Below, in pieces: positions 14,680 through 17,741 of a stretch of DNA of 17,741 nt (position 1 is its first letter; each line of letters begins with the position of its first letter). A program made the position numbers and the translations under genes. Source of the stretch: CAISIP01 sp031367285 (GTDB lineage: Bacteria > Pseudomonadota > Gammaproteobacteria > Burkholderiales > Burkholderiaceae_C); the NCBI GenBank assembly GCA_031367285.1, contig JANLPN010000571.1, positions 1 to 17,741 on the forward strand, read 5' to 3'. The notes under the pieces are model-generated. The model was given only the letters and a program-made list of their open reading frames with translations, did not search any database and was not told the origin of the DNA.

Positions 14680-15459
14680 ATGCGTCCGAACAACCTCAAG
14701 CAGCTGCAAACTGAAAAGCGCACCGCGGTGAATGCCTGGGTGTCGATGGGCAGCGGCTATCTGGCCGAAGTGCTGGGCCACAGCGGCTTCGACTCCGTCA
14801 CCGTCGACCTGCAGCATGCGCCTATGGGCTTCGACCTGGCCGTGCAATTACTGCAAGCCATTTCGGCGACACCCGCCGTGCCGCTTGCGCGTTGTGCTGG
14901 CTCCACATTGGCAGAAATCAACAAGTTGCTCGACGCGGGCGCGTACGGCATCATCTGTCCGCTGATCAACAGCGTCGATGAAGCGGCGTTCTTCGCACGC
15001 AGTTGTCGTTACCCCCCGCGCGGAGCACGCAGTTTCGGTCCAGCGCGCGGCTTCTTGTATGGCGGTGCCGATTACCTCGACCATGCAGACGACCAGATCA
15101 TGTCGCTGGCCATGATCGAAACCACCAACGCGCTCAAGCAGATCGAGCGCATCATGGAGGTGGACGAACTTGATGGCGTGTACGTCGGTCCGAGTGATCT
15201 GGGTATCGCCATGGGCTTGGGCCCCAATGCCTGGCCGGACGAACGCATGACGCAGGCCGTTGCGCATATCCTCCAGGCGGTGCACGCGCGCGGCAAATAT
15301 GCCGGTATCTTTTGTGGATCGGCCGAAATGGGCGAGGCCTGTACGCGCATGGGTTACGACCTGGTCACGCCAGGCAATGACGTGCAGTTGCTGCGTGCTG
15401 GCGCTGAAGCACGCATCAAAGGCGTGCGCGCGACCCAACGGTTGGAGCGGGCCGCATGA
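14680..15459 (+). CDS. HpcH/HpaI-family class II pyruvate-type aldolase
   Basis: This 259-residue protein belongs to the HpcH/HpaI aldolase family, (beta/alpha)8 enzymes that use a divalent metal to cleave or form 2-keto-hydroxy acids. The catalytic set known from E. coli HpaI can be placed: H46 in VTVDLQHAP as the base, R71 in PLARCAG, E147 in SLAMIETTNA and D173 in YVGPSDLG as metal ligands. Length is typical. ATG 14680 has GGAGA at 14669-14673. The C-terminal part (GIFCGSAEMGEACTRMGYDLV) is also standard. Its stop overlaps the start of the kinase gene, which suggests coupled synthesis and consecutive steps. A retro-aldol split of a sugar-acid-derived keto acid into pyruvate (or a related oxo acid) and an aldehyde is the natural expectation, but the substrate is not known. 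Confidence 0.93.
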   Translation: MRPNNLKQLQTEKRTAVNAWVSMGSGYLAEVLGHSGFDSVTVDLQHAPMGFDLAVQLLQAISATPAVPLARCAGSTLAEINKLLDAGAYGIICPLINSVDEAAFFARSCRYPPRGARSFGPARGFLYGGADYLDHADDQIMSLAMIETTNALKQIERIMEVDELDGVYVGPSDLGIAMGLGPNAWPDERMTQAVAHILQAVHARGKYAGIFCGSAEMGEACTRMGYDLVTPGNDVQLLRAGAEARIKGVRATQRLERAA

Positions 15460-16709
15460 TCCTGGGAGTGATCGCCGACGACTTCACGGGTGGCACGGAC
15501 GTGGCCAGCATGCTGGTGCAGGCCGGCATGCGTACCGTGCAGGTGGTCGGTGTGCCGCACGACGTGCCTGCACCCGAGGCGGACGCGGTCGTCGTCGCGC
15601 TGAAGTCGCGCACCGCGCCGGTGGAAGAGGCGGTACGCGATTCGTTGGCCGCCTGGCGCTGGTTGCAGACAGCGGGTGCGCGGCAGTGTTACTTCAAATA
15701 CTGCTCGACCTTCGATTCGACGCCACACGGCAACATCGGCCCGGTTGCAGAAGCACTGTTGGCCGCATTGGGCGCGGATTTCACGATCGCCTGTCCCGCA
15801 CTGCCGGTCAACGGACGCACGGTCTACCGTGGCCATCTTTTTGTCGGCGACCAGTTGTTGAGCGAGTCGGGCATGCGCCAGCATCCCTTGACGCCAATGA
15901 CCGACGCCAACCTGGTACGCGTGCTGCAGGCGCAAGTGCAAGGCCGCGTCGGCCTGGTCGATAGCGACGTGGTAAGTGGCGGTGCACAGGCCATCACCCG
16001 GCGATTCGCCGACCTGCGCCGAACTGGTGTGCGTTTTGCCGTATGCGACATCACGGCAACGGAGCAACTTGGCGCATTGGCCGAGGCTTGTGCCGACTTC
16101 TCCCTGGTGACGGCGGGATCCGGTCTTGCGGTCGGCTTGCCGGCTGCATACGCGCGGCGCGCCTGGTTGACGCTGGACAGGCAAGCCGCTTCGGCGCTAC
16201 CGGTGGTTGGCGGCCGTGCAGCAGTGCTCGCCGGCTCCAGCTCCAGCGCCACCAACTCCCAGGTGCGCCACTGGATCGATGCCGGCCGGCCAGCCTACCG
16301 CATCGAGCCGCTGCGGCTCGCGGCCGGCGAGCCCGTCGCGCAGATGGCGCTGGACTGGGCCGCGGACAAGGACCACATGCTCATCTACGCCACCGCCACC
16401 GTGGAGGAGGTTCGTCAGGCCCAGTCGGCCATCGGCGTTGAGCGATCCGGACAACTGGTCGAACAATGCTTAAGCCAAATAGCCGCCGAACTGGTGCGCC
16501 TCGACGTGCGGCGGCTGGTGGTCGCGGGTGGCGAAACCTCCGGCGCAGTGGTGCAGGCGCTTGGCGTGACGCAACTGCGTATCGGCCCGATGATAGAGCC
16601 CGGTGTGCCCTGGACACAGGCCAACGATAGACCGCTACTGCTTGCGCTGAAATCGGGCAATTTCGGTCGTGACGACTTTTTCGAAGGGGCGCTGGCATCA
16701 ACCCGATGA
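15456..16709 (+). CDS. otnK: Four-carbon acid sugar kinase, OtnK-like (DUF1537 family)
   Basis: This 417-residue protein has the two-domain layout of the four-carbon acid sugar kinases. The N-terminal substrate-binding domain begins VIADDFTGGTDVA, then YFKYCSTFDSTPHGNIGP near residue 80 and CPALPVNGRTVYRGHLFV near 112. The C-terminal nucleotide-binding domain has VLAGSSSSATNSQVRHW, VVAGGETSGAVVQALGV and the terminal LALKSGNFG motif. These match 3-oxo-tetronate kinases (OtnK), which phosphorylate 3-oxo-tetronates at O4 in L-threonate and D-erythronate catabolism. ATG 15456 overlaps the aldolase stop (ATGA) and has GGAG at 15444-15447. OtnK is usually accompanied by a tetronate dehydrogenase and the decarboxylase OtnC, and neither is in the window. 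The substrate may thus be a different C4 or larger sugar acid. Confidence 0.9.
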   Translation: MILGVIADDFTGGTDVASMLVQAGMRTVQVVGVPHDVPAPEADAVVVALKSRTAPVEEAVRDSLAAWRWLQTAGARQCYFKYCSTFDSTPHGNIGPVAEALLAALGADFTIACPALPVNGRTVYRGHLFVGDQLLSESGMRQHPLTPMTDANLVRVLQAQVQGRVGLVDSDVVSGGAQAITRRFADLRRTGVRFAVCDITATEQLGALAEACADFSLVTAGSGLAVGLPAAYARRAWLTLDRQAASALPVVGGRAAVLAGSSSSATNSQVRHWIDAGRPAYRIEPLRLAAGEPVAQMALDWAADKDHMLIYATATVEEVRQAQSAIGVERSGQLVEQCLSQIAAELVRLDVRRLVVAGGETSGAVVQALGVTQLRIGPMIEPGVPWTQANDRPLLLALKSGNFGRDDFFEGALASTR

Positions 16710-16734
16710 ACATCCCTATCCACTCGTTATACCC

Positions 16735-17741
16735 ATGAACACCATGCTGCGCAAAGAACATGACTATCTCGGCGAAGTCGATATTCCGGATGATCGGTTG
16801 TTCGGCGTCAACACCTGCCGAGGTGTCGACAATCTGACCATATCGCCACGCGCCGTAGGGTCGAACGCGGAATTCAGCAAGGCGTTCGCCCAATGCAAAT
16901 GGGCGGCCGCGCTCGCCAACTTCGATCACGATGTGATCAGCGAGACGCAAAAAGCGGCCATCGCCGAGGCTTGCGCTGAAATCGTCGCCGGCGCACACGC
17001 CGACTCACTGGTCGTCGACCTGCTGGAAGGGTCCGGTGGAACCTCGACCAACATGAATTTCAACGAAGTGATCGCCAATCGGGCGCAGCAAATTCTTGGA
17101 GGGGTGCTCGGTGTGTACGACCGGGTGCATCCGAACGACCATGTCAATCGTTCGCAGTCGACCAACGATGTCTACCCGGCCGCGATGAAAATGGCGACTT
17201 ACGCATTGCTCGGACCGCTGATCGCCGAAGTGGCGTCGCTCGCCAACTGCCTTGGCCACAAGGCCGGTGAGTTCGAGGATGTACTGCATCTGGGCCGGAC
17301 CTGTCTGCAGGACGCGCAGCCGATGCGACTGGGCCAAGTGTTCGGTGGTTATGCCGCGCTCGTGACTCGATTGGCGCGCGCCTTGCAGCCGGTACGCGAC
17401 AGCTTGCTGGTTCTGCCACTGGGCGGGACTGCCATTGGAACTGGCTTCGGCGCGCCGCCGGGATATCGGACTTCGGTCTACCGGCATCTGGCAGCATTGA
17501 CTGGAATCGCCTTTTCTGCGCCCGAGGACTCTTTTGACGCGATGCAGAACATGGACACGTTTTCGCGCGTATCCGCCGAATTGCGTACCTGCGCTACAGC
17601 GATCGCCAAAGTGGCTTCCGACCTGATCCTGCTGTCATCGGGGCCGACTGGCGGCATCGGCGAGATCGTGTTGCCAGCCGTGCAGGCCGGCTCATCCATC
17701 ATGCCGGGCAAGGTCAACCCCGTGCTGCCGATGTCCATGGT
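16735..17741 (+). CDS. Aspartase/fumarase-superfamily lyase (3' end cut by window)
   Basis: The frame is open from ATG 16735 to the window end, giving 335 codons of a protein that is usually about 460-480 residues. Superfamily regions are clear: GSGGTSTNMNFNEVIANRA at 99-117, HPNDHVNRSQSTND at 132-145, GRTCLQDAQPMRLGQ from 187, LGGTAIGTGF, and the catalytic loop signature GSSIMPGKVNP at 319-329, whose Ser acts as the general base. Two motif positions differ from common aspartases and fumarases: C190 where they have His or Gln, and EGSGG instead of QGGAG. These enzymes eliminate ammonia, an amine or water from a fumarate-releasing substrate. Its place after a sugar-type transporter and an OtnK-like kinase suggests a substrate other than plain aspartate, malate or argininosuccinate. 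No clear ribosome site precedes the start; ATG 16744 is an alternative. Confidence 0.88.
   Translation, partial: MNTMLRKEHDYLGEVDIPDDRLFGVNTCRGVDNLTISPRAVGSNAEFSKAFAQCKWAAALANFDHDVISETQKAAIAEACAEIVAGAHADSLVVDLLEGSGGTSTNMNFNEVIANRAQQILGGVLGVYDRVHPNDHVNRSQSTNDVYPAAMKMATYALLGPLIAEVASLANCLGHKAGEFEDVLHLGRTCLQDAQPMRLGQVFGGYAALVTRLARALQPVRDSLLVLPLGGTAIGTGFGAPPGYRTSVYRHLAALTGIAFSAPEDSFDAMQNMDTFSRVSAELRTCATAIAKVASDLILLSSGPTGGIGEIVLPAVQAGSSIMPGKVNPVLPMSM

Noticed and set aside
15354..16184. 276-codon minus-strand frame opposite the aldolase/kinase genes
   Set aside because: Antisense to two confidently identified enzymes; shadow composition.

Overview
The window is GC-rich and densely packed, and every convincing gene lies on the + strand. 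Gene content, high GC and the abundance of catabolic ABC-transporter operons suggest a beta-proteobacterium of the order Burkholderiales (Bordetella/Achromobacter/Cupriavidus-like). That is an inference from style, since there is no rRNA or marker gene here. I see no tRNA, rRNA, CRISPR array, complete insertion sequence or prophage gene.

Region 1 (1-6455) is a compact operon-like run. It holds the 3' end of a hydantoinase/oxoprolinase alpha-type subunit (hyuA-like), a complete beta-type subunit (hyuB-like), a PLP-dependent D-threonine aldolase/D-serine dehydratase-like enzyme, and a full polar amino acid (PAAT-type) ABC importer with substrate-binding protein, ATPase and two permeases. The first three genes overlap by 4 bp each, indicating translational coupling. 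The likely job is import and breakdown of an amino-acid-like or cyclic amide compound, possibly a D-amino acid derivative.

Region 2 (6456-6972) is a 517-bp stretch of lower GC without a gene I can support. It carries a perfect 14-nt palindrome just after the last permease and three copies of GGTTGATC. It may be debris of a mobile element between two unrelated catabolic clusters.

Region 3 (6973-17741) is a second catabolic cluster. It starts with a LysR-type regulator, then a 236-bp leader and a protein with two SnoaL-like (NTF2-fold) halves. A complete CUT1 sugar-type ABC importer follows (binding protein, two permeases, MalK/UgpC-type ATPase), then a bicupin, an HpaI-family aldolase, an OtnK-type four-carbon acid sugar kinase (overlapping the aldolase by 4 bp) and an aspartase/fumarase-superfamily lyase cut by the window end. 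Together they look like a regulated pathway that imports a carbohydrate-like acid or conjugate, processes it by lyase/cupin steps, phosphorylates a C4 sugar acid and cleaves or decarboxylates it. The usual OtnK partners (a tetronate dehydrogenase and the class II aldolase-like decarboxylase OtnC) are absent from the window. The cluster may therefore be a variant or undescribed route. The most unusual protein details are the Cys in the GRTH-type motif of the lyase, the loss of the second-motif His in both cupin domains, and a Tyr where D-threonine aldolase-type enzymes have a metal-binding His.
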